NCBI GenBank assembly: GCA_030042885.1 | Contig: JASHYW010000118.1 | Span: 1-10,568, forward strand | Direction of reading: 5' to 3' | Length of the DNA stretch: 10,568 bases | Source of the DNA: Streptosporangiaceae bacterium | GTDB taxonomy: Bacteria > Actinomycetota > Actinomycetes > Streptosporangiales > Streptosporangiaceae | Shown: positions 1 through 6,188 of the stretch, in pieces | Layout: each line of letters begins with the position of its first letter | How positions within the stretch are numbered: the first letter of the stretch is position 1 | The notes under the pieces: generated by a model | The model's database searches: none | What the model saw: only the letters and a program-made list of their open reading frames with translations | Told to the model about the DNA's origin: nothing | Translations under genes and position numbers: made by a program

Positions 1-966
1 GAGCAGTCGGTGAGCCAGGCGCTGGCCAGGCGCACCGAGGCCGAGGCGGTCAGCACGGGCGGGGCGGAGAACCTCAAGGCGATCCGGGTCCGGGTCCGCG
101 AGCTGGCCGCCGACCTGGACACGGTGGTGAACACGGCGCACGGCACCGAGATCGCGCGGGCCGAGCACCGGCTGCGCCTGGCTCAGTTGTCGGAGCACGC
201 GCTGGAGGAGTTCGGGATCGAGGCGGAGACGCTGGTGGCCGAGTACGGGCCGGAGGTGCCCGTACCGGTGACCGGCGACGAGTCCGGTGCGGCCATACCG
301 TACGACCGGGCCGCGGCCGAGCGCCGGGCCGCCGACGCCCAGCGCCAGCTCGACCGGCTCGGCAAGATAAACCCGCTGGCCCTGGAAGAGTACGAGGCGC
401 TCTCCGAACGTCACGCGTTCCTGGCCGCGCAGCTTGAAGACCTGCGCAAGACCCGGCGTGACCTGCTCACCGTGGTCAAGGAGGTCGACGACCGGGTGCA
501 GGAGGTGTTCGCGTCCGCGTACGCGGACACGGCCCGTGAATTCGAGGAGCTGTTCGCCCGGCTGTTTCCCGGCGGCCAGGGCAGCCTAGTGCTCACCGAG
601 CCGGACGACATGCTGGCCACCGGCATCGAGATCGAGGCCAGGCCGCCGGGCAAGAAGGTCAAGCGGCTCTCGCTGCTGTCCGGCGGGGAGCGGTCGCTGA
701 CCGCCATCGCGTACCTGTTCGCGATCTTCAAGGCCCGGCCCTCGCCGTTCTATGTGCTGGACGAGGTGGAGGCGGCCCTGGACGACATCAACCTGCAGCG
801 GCTGCTTGGCGTCTTCGATGAGCTGCGGGAGAGCTCTCAGCTCATCGTGGTCACCCACCAGCGGCGGACCATGGAGGCTGCCGACGCACTGTACGGCATC
901 ACGATGCGCGGCGACGGCGTCTCCGCCGTGATCAGCCAGCAGATCGCGACCCGGCAGCCCGCCTGA
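1..966 (+). CDS. smc: Chromosome segregation ATPase SMC, C-terminal part (5' end outside window)
   Basis: This is the end of SMC, the coiled-coil ATPase that with ScpA and ScpB compacts and separates the chromosome. The frame is open from base 1, so the gene begins upstream; the GTG at 10 is internal. Visible parts are the last stretch of the return coiled coil, rich in Ala, Glu and Arg (to about base 530), then the C-terminal half of the ATPase head. The head carries the ABC signature LSGGE (676-690), Walker B FYVLDE (748-765) followed by the D-loop region EAALDD, and the switch His in VVTHQ (847-861). The spacing and wording of these motifs are those of bacterial SMC rather than RecN or SbcC. 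The hinge and Walker A lie outside the window. The gene converges on the next one with only six bases between the stops, so there is no room for a separate terminator. Confidence 0.95.
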   Translation, partial: EQSVSQALARRTEAEAVSTGGAENLKAIRVRVRELAADLDTVVNTAHGTEIARAEHRLRLAQLSEHALEEFGIEAETLVAEYGPEVPVPVTGDESGAAIPYDRAAAERRAADAQRQLDRLGKINPLALEEYEALSERHAFLAAQLEDLRKTRRDLLTVVKEVDDRVQEVFASAYADTAREFEELFARLFPGGQGSLVLTEPDDMLATGIEIEARPPGKKVKRLSLLSGGERSLTAIAYLFAIFKARPSPFYVLDEVEAALDDINLQRLLGVFDELRESSQLIVVTHQRRTMEAADALYGITMRGDGVSAVISQQIATRQPA

Positions 967-972
967 GCCGAG

Positions 973-1668
973 CTACCGGGTCCCCCAGGTGCCCTGGCCG
1001 ACCAGCCCGAGGGCGGCCATGCGGCCGGAATGCGCTTCGGTGAGCTTGGCGAACATCCGGCCGATCTTGCCGAGCCGCGCCGGGTCGTCACCGGTCAGGA
1101 GGCGGGCCAGCGACTCGCGTTCCGCGGTTATGCTCTCGGCCTGGCCGAACGCCTCGCCCACCAGGCGGCGGGCCCACAGCGCCAGCCGGCCGGCGACCGA
1201 GGGATCGGCCGCGATCGCCTCGCGCACCCGGGCGATCACGAAATCGGAGCGGCCGGTATCGGCTAGCACCTCGTTCACCAGGGCCCGGGTCCGCGGGTCG
1301 AGCAGGTCCGCGATCGTGCGGTAGAAGTCAGCCGAGATGCCGCCGCCGACGTGGGCCTTCACCAGCCCTTCGAGCCAGTCGGCGGGCCGGGTCCTGGCGT
1401 GGAACGCGTCCAGTCCCTGCACGAACGGCTGCATGGCGGCGCTCGGGTCGACGTCGAGTTCCTCGAGCCGCCGCCGCAGCCGGCGGAAGCGGCCGTATTC
1501 GGCCGCGGCCATTTCGGCCAGTGCCAGCTTGTCATCCAGGGACACCGCGATGGCCGCGTCCTCGGTCAGCCGGAAGAAGCCGCTCAGCGTCGCGTAGGCG
1601 AGCATCCCGAGCAGGTCGACCACGCCGTCCGCATGCTCACTGCCTTGCTGCAGTTCGGTTTCGGTCAC
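973..1668 (-). CDS. Ferritin-like fold protein, MiaE-like (actinobacterial MiaE_2 type)
   Basis: This 231-residue, mostly helical protein resembles the actinobacterial ferritin-like family named after the tRNA hydroxylase MiaE (PF13794), which I recognise from its overall pattern: LLGMLAYATLSGFF near residue 20, EMAAAEYGRF at 52-61, DWLEGLVKAHVG in the middle, and a final GRMAALGL. True MiaE is a diiron enzyme hydroxylating ms2i6A in tRNA; the actinobacterial relatives have no proven function that I know of. Here the helix-two ligand motif ExxH reads E57-Y-G-R60, and no ExxH occurs anywhere in the protein, so an ordinary diiron site looks doubtful. The start is GTG at 1668; the frame stays open further upstream, but that extension is antisense to plsC and lacks family similarity. 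The ribosome binding site is weak, and a leaderless or short-leader transcript is possible. The gene is divergent from plsC. Confidence 0.7.
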   Translation of the reverse strand: MTETELQQGSEHADGVVDLLGMLAYATLSGFFRLTEDAAIAVSLDDKLALAEMAAAEYGRFRRLRRRLEELDVDPSAAMQPFVQGLDAFHARTRPADWLEGLVKAHVGGGISADFYRTIADLLDPRTRALVNEVLADTGRSDFVIARVREAIAADPSVAGRLALWARRLVGEAFGQAESITAERESLARLLTGDDPARLGKIGRMFAKLTEAHSGRMAALGLVGQGTWGTR

Positions 1669-1697
1669 CGGCGGCTCAGGGCGTGAGCATCCAGCAT

Positions 1698-1755
1698 GCC
1701 CCGAAGTATATGCCCGGGCCCAGCCGGTACTATTGGCGAGGCAGAAGGAGACCCG
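1698..1755. promoter_or_regulatory. Divergent promoter region between the MiaE-like gene and plsC
   Basis: The 87-base gap between the two divergent starts holds two -10-like boxes. TATACT on the minus strand (1710 to 1705) would place a start point about 30 bases before the MiaE-like GTG. TACTAT on the plus strand (1728-1733) would place one just before the plsC ribosome binding site GAAGGAG (1743-1749). Each box sits where the other promoter's -35 would be expected, and neither has a convincing -35 hexamer. The assignment rests on hexamer likeness alone. Confidence 0.3.
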
Positions 1756-2439
1756 ATGGCACAACGTCGCACCGTCCTGAACGGTTCCCGGGTCTTCTGG
1801 CTGTTCCTGAAGTTCATTCTGCTCGGCCCGGCGCTGCGGCTGCTGTTCCGGCCCAAGGTCACCGGCGTGGAGTACATCCCGCATGAGGGCGGCGCCATCG
1901 TCGCGGCCAATCACGTGTCCTTCCTGGACGGGATGCTGCTGCCGCTGGTGGTCCCGCACCGCCGGGTCATGTGGCTCACCAAGGTCAAGTACATCGACAA
2001 GCCGGTGCTGCGCTTTTTCCTGACCGGGGCCGGCGTCATACCGGTCGCCACCGACGACGCCGGTACAGCGCGGGGCACGGTGACGGCGGCGGTCAAGGCC
2101 GTCCGCGACGGCCGGCTGGTCGGGATCTTCCCCGAGGGGACGCGGTCACCGGACGGCCGGCTGCACCGGGGGAAGACCGGGGTGGCCAGGATCGCGCTGG
2201 AGTCGGGCGCGCCGGTGATCCCAGCTGGGATCATCGGCACCGATCGCGCCTTCCCGCGCGGGGCCAAGCTGCCCCGCCCGCACGCGGTGCGCATCGCCTT
2301 CGGGCCGCCGATCAGGTTCGCCGTGCCTGGCGTCGAGGCGAAGGACCCGGCGCTGAACCGGGCCGTCACCGACCAGGTGATGGCGGCCATCCGCGTGCTG
2401 TCCGGGCAGGAGACCGCCGAGGTCAGCCCCGCGGCCTGA
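1756..2439 (+). CDS. plsC: 1-acyl-sn-glycerol-3-phosphate acyltransferase (PlsC family)
   Basis: The product transfers an acyl chain to the sn-2 position of lysophosphatidic acid to make phosphatidic acid at the inner face of the membrane. It has 227 residues, a normal length for short PlsC proteins. A hydrophobic stretch at residues 13-31 probably anchors it. The acyltransferase motifs are in order: NHVSFLD with catalytic H53 and D58 (HX4D), the acceptor-binding FPEGTR at 125-130, and VIPAG at 154-158. The ATG at 1756 is chosen because GAAGGAG lies six bases upstream; an earlier in-frame ATG at 1696 has no such site. The gene lies just before the glycerol-3-phosphate dehydrogenase gene, on the same strand with a 128-base gap. 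Both use the glycerol-3-phosphate pool directly or one step removed, but a shared transcript is not shown. Related glycolipid acyltransferases cannot be excluded. Confidence 0.9.
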   Translation: MAQRRTVLNGSRVFWLFLKFILLGPALRLLFRPKVTGVEYIPHEGGAIVAANHVSFLDGMLLPLVVPHRRVMWLTKVKYIDKPVLRFFLTGAGVIPVATDDAGTARGTVTAAVKAVRDGRLVGIFPEGTRSPDGRLHRGKTGVARIALESGAPVIPAGIIGTDRAFPRGAKLPRPHAVRIAFGPPIRFAVPGVEAKDPALNRAVTDQVMAAIRVLSGQETAEVSPAA

Positions 2440-2441
2440 CC
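2421..2441 (+). terminator. Hairpin across the plsC stop codon, weak terminator candidate
   Basis: GGTCAG (2421-2426) and CTGACC (2436-2441) form a perfect six-base inverted repeat with a nine-base loop, spanning the plsC stop. No T run follows, so it is not a classical intrinsic terminator. It may only slow transcription or protect the 3' end. Confidence 0.25.
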
Positions 2442-2464
2442 GGGCTGGATCCCCCGCCCAACGC

Positions 2465-2576
2465 CCTGCGCAGGAGGGGACCTTCGGCCCTGGAATCGTC
2501 CCCGCCGCCGAGATGATCATCGCCATAGGTATTTTCGGAGTCCTTTCAGGAGCCTGCGGAGCGGACGATGACGTCA
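2465..2576 (+). promoter_or_regulatory. Upstream region of the glycerol-3-phosphate dehydrogenase operon, with short palindromes
   Basis: Between plsC and the GlpA-type gene there are several exact palindromes: CCTGCGCAGG (2465-2474), GATGATCATC (2512-2521), TCCT-TTC-AGGA (2541-2551) and TGACGTCA overlapping the start codon (2569-2576). The stretch around 2521-2540 (ATAGGTATTTT) is the only AT-rich part and is the best place for a -10 box (TATTTT at 2530-2535), though no good -35 lies 17 bases upstream. The ribosome binding site is GGAG at 2558-2561. Palindromes of this size could be regulator sites, but some will arise by chance. Confidence 0.3.
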
Positions 2577-3761
2577 CAGCCGCACGTCGTGATCATCGGT
2601 GGCGGGGCCACCGGGGCAGGCGTCGCCCACGACCTGGCCCTGCGCGGCCTGCGCGTCACCCTGCTGGAGCGCGGCGAGCTCACCTCGGGCACCACCGGCC
2701 GGCATCACGGATTGCTGCACAGCGGCGGGCGCTACGCGGTCGGTGACCAGGAGGCGGGGATCGAGTGCATCAAGGAGAACCAGATCCTCCGCCGGATCGC
2801 GCCCGGCTCGCTCGAGGAGAACGGCGGCCTGTTCGTCGCGCTGACCGACGAGGACATGGACTACCTGAACCCGTTCCTCGGCGCGTGCGAGGCCTGCGGC
2901 ATCCCGGCCACCGTGCACAAGGCCGAGGCCGCGCGCCAGATGGAGCCATACCTCAATCCGGACGTCAAGGTGGCGGTCGAGGTGCCAGACGCGACGGTCG
3001 ACCCGATGCGGCTGGTCCTGCGGTTCTTCGCCACCGCCCGGCGCAATGGCGCCGACCTGCGGACCTTTACCGAGGTCACCGGCCTGGCCTGCACGGCACG
3101 CACGGTGTCCGGCGTGCTGGCCCGTGACCTGGTGACCGAACGGGACTACGAGCTCACGGCGGATCTCGTGATCAACGCGGCCGGCCCCTGGTCAGGACAG
3201 ATCGGCCAGATGGCCGGCGTCACCGTGCCGATGCAGCTGTCTCCCGGCGTGCTGCTGGCCGTCAGGGGGCGGTTCTGCGGCCGGGTCCTGAACCGGCTGC
3301 ACAAGTCCGCCGACGGCGACATCATCGTCCCGCAGCGCAGCCTGTCCGTCGTCGGCACTACCTCGTGGGTGGTGGACGATCCGGATGTCCCGCCGGTGCC
3401 GGCCGATCACGTGGCGCGGATGTACACCGAGGGGTCCAAGCTCGTCCCCGCCATCGCCTCGGCGGAGCGCCGGTCGGCCTGGTCGGCCGTGCGCCCGCTG
3501 GTCGGCGGCGCCGCGGCGAGCACCGGCCGCGAGCTGTCCCGGACGTTCCAGTGCTTCGACCACAAGCAGACCGAGGGCGTGGAAGGCCTGGTGACGATCA
3601 CTGGCGGCAAGGCCACCACGCTGCGCGGGATGGCCGAGACCACCGCCAACGTGGTCTGCGCGAAACTGGGCATTGAGACCACCTGCCGGACGGCCGAGAC
3701 GGTCCTGGCGCCGCACGGGGCTTACTACACCGAACGAGGCGAGCGCTATGACCGCGACTGA
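2568..3761 (+). CDS. glpA: FAD-dependent glycerol-3-phosphate dehydrogenase, GlpA-type, without the C-terminal FeS domain
   Basis: The product should oxidise sn-glycerol-3-phosphate to dihydroxyacetone phosphate and pass electrons onward from FAD. It has the Rossmann motif GGGATG (11-16), E34 for the FAD ribose, and the GlpA hallmark TTGRHHGLLHSGGRYAV (42-58); later come VPDATVDPMRL, NAAGPWSG, IIVPQ and TGGKATTLRGMAE, as in E. coli GlpA. It ends at 397 residues, about where the catalytic part of GlpA ends. The E. coli protein, as I remember it, runs to about 540 and carries a cysteine-rich BFD-like [2Fe-2S] domain, which is absent here, as is the C-terminal domain of aerobic GlpD. The start ATG at 2568 follows GGAG by six bases. 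The last 14 bases overlap the iron-sulfur subunit gene, implying coupled translation and an electron acceptor from that gene. Substrate is inferred from family and from neighbouring glpF and glpK. Confidence 0.9.
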   Translation: MTSQPHVVIIGGGATGAGVAHDLALRGLRVTLLERGELTSGTTGRHHGLLHSGGRYAVGDQEAGIECIKENQILRRIAPGSLEENGGLFVALTDEDMDYLNPFLGACEACGIPATVHKAEAARQMEPYLNPDVKVAVEVPDATVDPMRLVLRFFATARRNGADLRTFTEVTGLACTARTVSGVLARDLVTERDYELTADLVINAAGPWSGQIGQMAGVTVPMQLSPGVLLAVRGRFCGRVLNRLHKSADGDIIVPQRSLSVVGTTSWVVDDPDVPPVPADHVARMYTEGSKLVPAIASAERRSAWSAVRPLVGGAAASTGRELSRTFQCFDHKQTEGVEGLVTITGGKATTLRGMAETTANVVCAKLGIETTCRTAETVLAPHGAYYTERGERYDRD

Positions 3762-4509
3762 ACAGGCCCCCAGCCGGCTAGGTGCGGGCCAGGTGCGCAG
3801 GTTCAGGATCACCCGGCGCCGGCACGGCGCCGCGCGGTCGCGGGCCGAGGAGTTCGACGTGGCCGTCGGACCGGACACCACGCTGCTGGACGCGCTGCGT
3901 GAGATCCGCAGCCACCAGGACCGGTCGCTGACCCTGCGGTACTCGTGCTGCCATGCGTCCTGCGGCACGTGCGGCATGCGGGCCAACGGGCGCGAGGTCC
4001 TCGCCTGCGTCACACCCCTGGCCAGCCTCGGCAGCGGGCCCATCACGGTCGAGCCGCTCGCCAACGCCCGGGTGGAGCACGACCTCGTGGTCGACATGCG
4101 CGACCTGTACCAGAGCCTCGAGCCGGCCCAGCGGCCGCTGATCAGGAAGGACGAGCAGCTGGCCGGACAGGAGGCGCCCGGCCCCGCGTTCGCCCGGTAC
4201 GAGGACTGCATCGAATGCGGCCTGTGCGTGTCGGCCTGCCCCATCACCGGGTCGGATCCGCTCTACCTGGGGCCGGCGGCGCTGGCCGCGGCCTGGCGCA
4301 CGGTGGCCGAGCCCCGGGGCGCCGACCCGTCGCAGGTGCTCGCCTGGGCGGACGACGAGCAGGGCTGCTGGCGCTGTCACGCCAGCTTCGAATGCACCGA
4401 GGTCTGCCCGTCCGGAGTCGATCCGGCCGGCGCGGTGATGGCGCTGCGGCGGGAGCTGACCCGGCGCAAGCTCGGCCAGATCACGCGGCGAGGGAGGCAC
4501 CGGCCATGA
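3748..4509 (+). CDS. Succinate dehydrogenase/fumarate reductase-type iron-sulfur subunit (SdhB/FrdB-like)
   Basis: This 253-residue protein has the full three-cluster layout of SdhB/FrdB. The N-terminal ferredoxin domain has C67-x4-C72-x2-C75-x11-C87 for [2Fe-2S]. The C-terminal domain has C154-x2-C157-x2-C160-x3-C164-P, then C210-x5-C216-x3-C220-P, the arrangement that binds [4Fe-4S] and [3Fe-4S] in the family. The wording CIECGLCVSACP and CTEVCPSGVDP is close to FrdB. In SDH/FRD it relays electrons between the flavoprotein and quinone. Here no SdhA is adjacent; the gene overlaps the GlpA-type gene by 14 bases and the next membrane subunit by four (ATGA), so I infer that it accepts electrons from the glycerol-3-phosphate dehydrogenase. 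It is not GlpC, which lacks a [2Fe-2S] domain and has CCG repeats. The ATG at 3748 follows GAGG (3736-3739). Family assignment is firm; the partner is inference. Confidence 0.92.
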   Translation: MTATEQAPSRLGAGQVRRFRITRRRHGAARSRAEEFDVAVGPDTTLLDALREIRSHQDRSLTLRYSCCHASCGTCGMRANGREVLACVTPLASLGSGPITVEPLANARVEHDLVVDMRDLYQSLEPAQRPLIRKDEQLAGQEAPGPAFARYEDCIECGLCVSACPITGSDPLYLGPAALAAAWRTVAEPRGADPSQVLAWADDEQGCWRCHASFECTEVCPSGVDPAGAVMALRRELTRRKLGQITRRGRHRP

Positions 4510-4934
4510 GCGCGACAGCACAGACCGGACGGTCGGCCCAGCGGCCACCACAGCGTCCGCTTCGGGGCCCGGTGCACGGCGCCGCCGGCTGGGCCAGGGG
4601 CCGTCATCTCGGCTCGGTGGCCTTCGTCACCAACCGCGTCACCGGATTGCTGCTGATCGGCTACCTGTACCTGCACCTCGGCGTGCTCTACCTGCTCACC
4701 GAGGGCTCCGGGTCGTGGGCGAGCGTGGTCCATCTGTTCAAGAACCACTACTTCGTGGCCCTGGAGTCACTGCTGATCCTCTTCATCCTGGTGCATGGCC
4801 TCAACGGGATCCGCCTCGCCCTGGTGGGGACCGGGGTGGGCGTACGCCACCAGGGGGCCTGGTTCACGGCCGCGATATCGGTGAGCGTGGGCCTGTATGT
4901 GGTGGTGGTACTGGCCATGTTTGGGGTGATATGA
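4506..4934 (+). CDS. SdhC/FrdC-type cytochrome b membrane subunit
   Basis: This is a 142-residue integral membrane protein with three hydrophobic segments at about 40-64, 82-103 and 119-141, as in SdhC/SdhD-type anchors. After a basic, Pro-rich N-terminus it reads NRVTG (43-47), resembling the HRxTG motif near the quinone site of SdhC, with Asn where His is usual. H57 in the first segment and H97 in the second are candidate haem b ligands; H97 lies in H-x3-G-x-R (97-103), typical of this family. Its role would be to anchor the iron-sulfur subunit and pass electrons to quinone, probably menaquinone in an actinomycete. The ATG at 4506 overlaps the preceding stop as ATGA, and GGGAGG (4492-4497) lies eight bases upstream, so the two are translated as a unit. 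Which of SdhC or SdhD it corresponds to is uncertain. Confidence 0.87.
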   Translation: MSATAQTGRSAQRPPQRPLRGPVHGAAGWARGRHLGSVAFVTNRVTGLLLIGYLYLHLGVLYLLTEGSGSWASVVHLFKNHYFVALESLLILFILVHGLNGIRLALVGTGVGVRHQGAWFTAAISVSVGLYVVVVLAMFGVI

Positions 4935-4964
4935 ATGACCTGGGAAGCTCTGAGGTGATACGAG

Positions 4965-5357
4965 ATGGTCGCTGACCTCAAGGAAGTCCGTGAGCCATCT
5001 CCCGCCCAGCGGGGGCGCGGTGGCACTACGGCCTGGATCCTCCAGGTCGTGTCCGGCGTGTTGCTTGTGCTGCTGCTCGGCGTGCACATCGTCACCCAGC
5101 ACTTCGTCGTCAAGGGCGGGCTCCGTGACTATGCACAGGTCGTCAGCTATCTCTCCAACCCGGCCGTGCTGGCCGTCGAGAGCCTGTTCGTGGTGGTGCT
5201 GATCTGGCACGCCATGCTCGGGTTGCGGGCGGTACTGCTCGACTTCGGGTTCGGCCGCCGCGGTCAGGCCTTGATCACCTACGGCGTGACCGCTCTCGGC
5301 GTCGTCACGGCCGCGTACAGCTTCTGGCTCATCGCCGCGATCGCGGCCAAGGGCTGA
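4965..5357 (+). CDS. SdhD-type membrane anchor subunit
   Basis: This 130-residue protein has three hydrophobic segments at about 22-46, 68-92 and 102-127. It carries WHAMLGLRAVLLDFG (81-95), matching the H-x3-G-x-R with following Asp found in SdhC/SdhD families. H41, H46 and H82 are candidate haem or quinone-site residues. With the previous subunit it would make a two-protein membrane module, as in SDH types with separate SdhC and SdhD. The ATG at 4965 is preceded by GAGGTG (4952-4957); two ATGs at 4931 and 4935 run quickly into stops. It lies 30 bases after the previous gene and surely belongs to the same transcript. It ends the apparent four-subunit set. The family is clear from pattern; detailed subtype is not. 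Confidence 0.85.
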   Translation: MVADLKEVREPSPAQRGRGGTTAWILQVVSGVLLVLLLGVHIVTQHFVVKGGLRDYAQVVSYLSNPAVLAVESLFVVVLIWHAMLGLRAVLLDFGFGRRGQALITYGVTALGVVTAAYSFWLIAAIAAKG

Positions 5358-5473
5358 GGGTGCCCGGCACGTGGAGGGCGCCGTCATGAGGACCCGCGCG
5401 ATCTGCGCCTCAGGCGGCCGTGCTGATTACCGGCCGATGTCGATCACCGATCCTCTTCCTGCTAGGAGTCAGC
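5358..5473 (+). other. Gap before the first dhaL, with possible leader peptide
   Basis: The 116 bases hold two small palindromes, GTGCCCGGCAC (5360-5370) and CGCCTCAGGCG (5406-5416), and ATGTCGATCAC (5437-5447), which resembles the repeat unit at the regulator start. A 32-codon reading frame (ATG 5386, stop 5482-5484) has GGAGGG seven bases upstream and overlaps the dhaL start by 11 bases; it could be a leader peptide coupled to dhaL, but its composition gives no support. No clear terminator is seen, so dhaL may be read through from the upstream operon. Confidence 0.25.
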
Positions 5474-6154
5474 ATGGACGCTGAATTCTTCCGGGCGTGG
5501 ATAACGTGCGCCGCCGAGGTCATCGAGGCCAACCGCGACCACCTGACCCAGCTGGACGCGGCGATCGGCGACGCCGATCACGGTATCAACCTCGCCCGCG
5601 GCTTCACCGCGGCGCTCGGCACCCTGCACGCCCATAACCTGGGGGCGGCAGCACTCGCGACGCCCGGAAGGATCCTGGCCATCACCGGCGCCACCATCAT
5701 CTCCGAGGTGGGCGGCGCCGCCGGGCCGCTGTACGGCACGGCCTTCCGCCGGGCCGGGAAAGCCCTGGGCAAGGCGGCCGACGTGGACTTGCCCGCGCTG
5801 TCCGCCGCGCTGGATGCGGCGCTGGCGGGCGTCCAGGAGCTCGGCGCCGCCCGCGAGGGCGACAAGACCATGGTCGACGCGCTCGCCGCGGCGACCAGGG
5901 CTTTCCGCAAGGCGATCGCGGAGGGGGCATCGCAGGACGATGCCCTGTCCATGCTTGCAGAAGCCGCCTCGGCCGCCGCGATCGCCACCATTCCCATGCG
6001 GGCGCTGAAGGGCCGGGCGAGCTACCTGGGGGCGCGCAGCGTCGGCCACCAGGACCCCGGTGCCGCCTCGGCCGCCCTCATCCTCGGCGCCCTGCGGGAC
6101 GCCGCCCGGACCGCGTCGATGACCGTACCTGGCCGATACCGCAGGCACGGGTAA
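5474..6154 (+). CDS. dhaL: Dihydroxyacetone kinase ADP-binding subunit DhaL (first copy)
   Basis: DhaL is the nucleotide-binding subunit of two-part dihydroxyacetone kinases: its bound ATP gives the phosphate to the substrate held on DhaK, and in PTS systems the resulting ADP is rephosphorylated by DhaM. The 226-residue length fits. The metal-binding Asp set is present as D28, D33 and D35 in [29 protein letters not shown] and the C-terminal [19 protein letters not shown] are all family motifs. The ATG at 5474 follows AGGAG (5464-5468). It lies 116 bases after the anchor subunit gene on the same strand and converges on the regulator gene 34 bases away. No dhaK lies beside it; the only DhaK in view is on the other arm, which has its own dhaL. 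It could be a redundant kinase subunit, or a partner or sensor for a regulator, as DhaL is for DhaR in E. coli. Confidence 0.9.
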   Translation: MDAEFFRAWITCAAEVIEANRDHLTQLDAAIGDADHGINLARGFTAALGTLHAHNLGAAALATPGRILAITGATIISEVGGAAGPLYGTAFRRAGKALGKAADVDLPALSAALDAALAGVQELGAAREGDKTMVDALAAATRAFRKAIAEGASQDDALSMLAEAASAAAIATIPMRALKGRASYLGARSVGHQDPGAASAALILGALRDAARTASMTVPGRYRRHG

Positions 6155-6188
6155 ACGATCAATGGCGGCCCGGGCAAGCTCCGGATCC

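Noticed and set aside
1669..1959. N-terminal extension of the MiaE-like gene
   Set aside because: The frame stays open but runs antisense into plsC and crosses the divergent promoter region; the added residues look non-protein-like.
2146..2577. Minus-strand frame opposite plsC and the gap before the GlpA gene
   Set aside because: Antisense to plsC with no recognisable domain or start signal.
3748..4509. GlpC subunit of a standard GlpABC enzyme
   Set aside because: It has an N-terminal [2Fe-2S] domain and SdhB cysteine spacing and lacks the CCG repeats of GlpC; no GlpB is present either.
3748..5357. A plain succinate dehydrogenase operon
   Set aside because: The flavoprotein before it is GlpA-like (GLLHSGGRYAV), not SdhA, and the overlaps tie it to the FeS subunit. 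No SdhA-like frame exists in the window.
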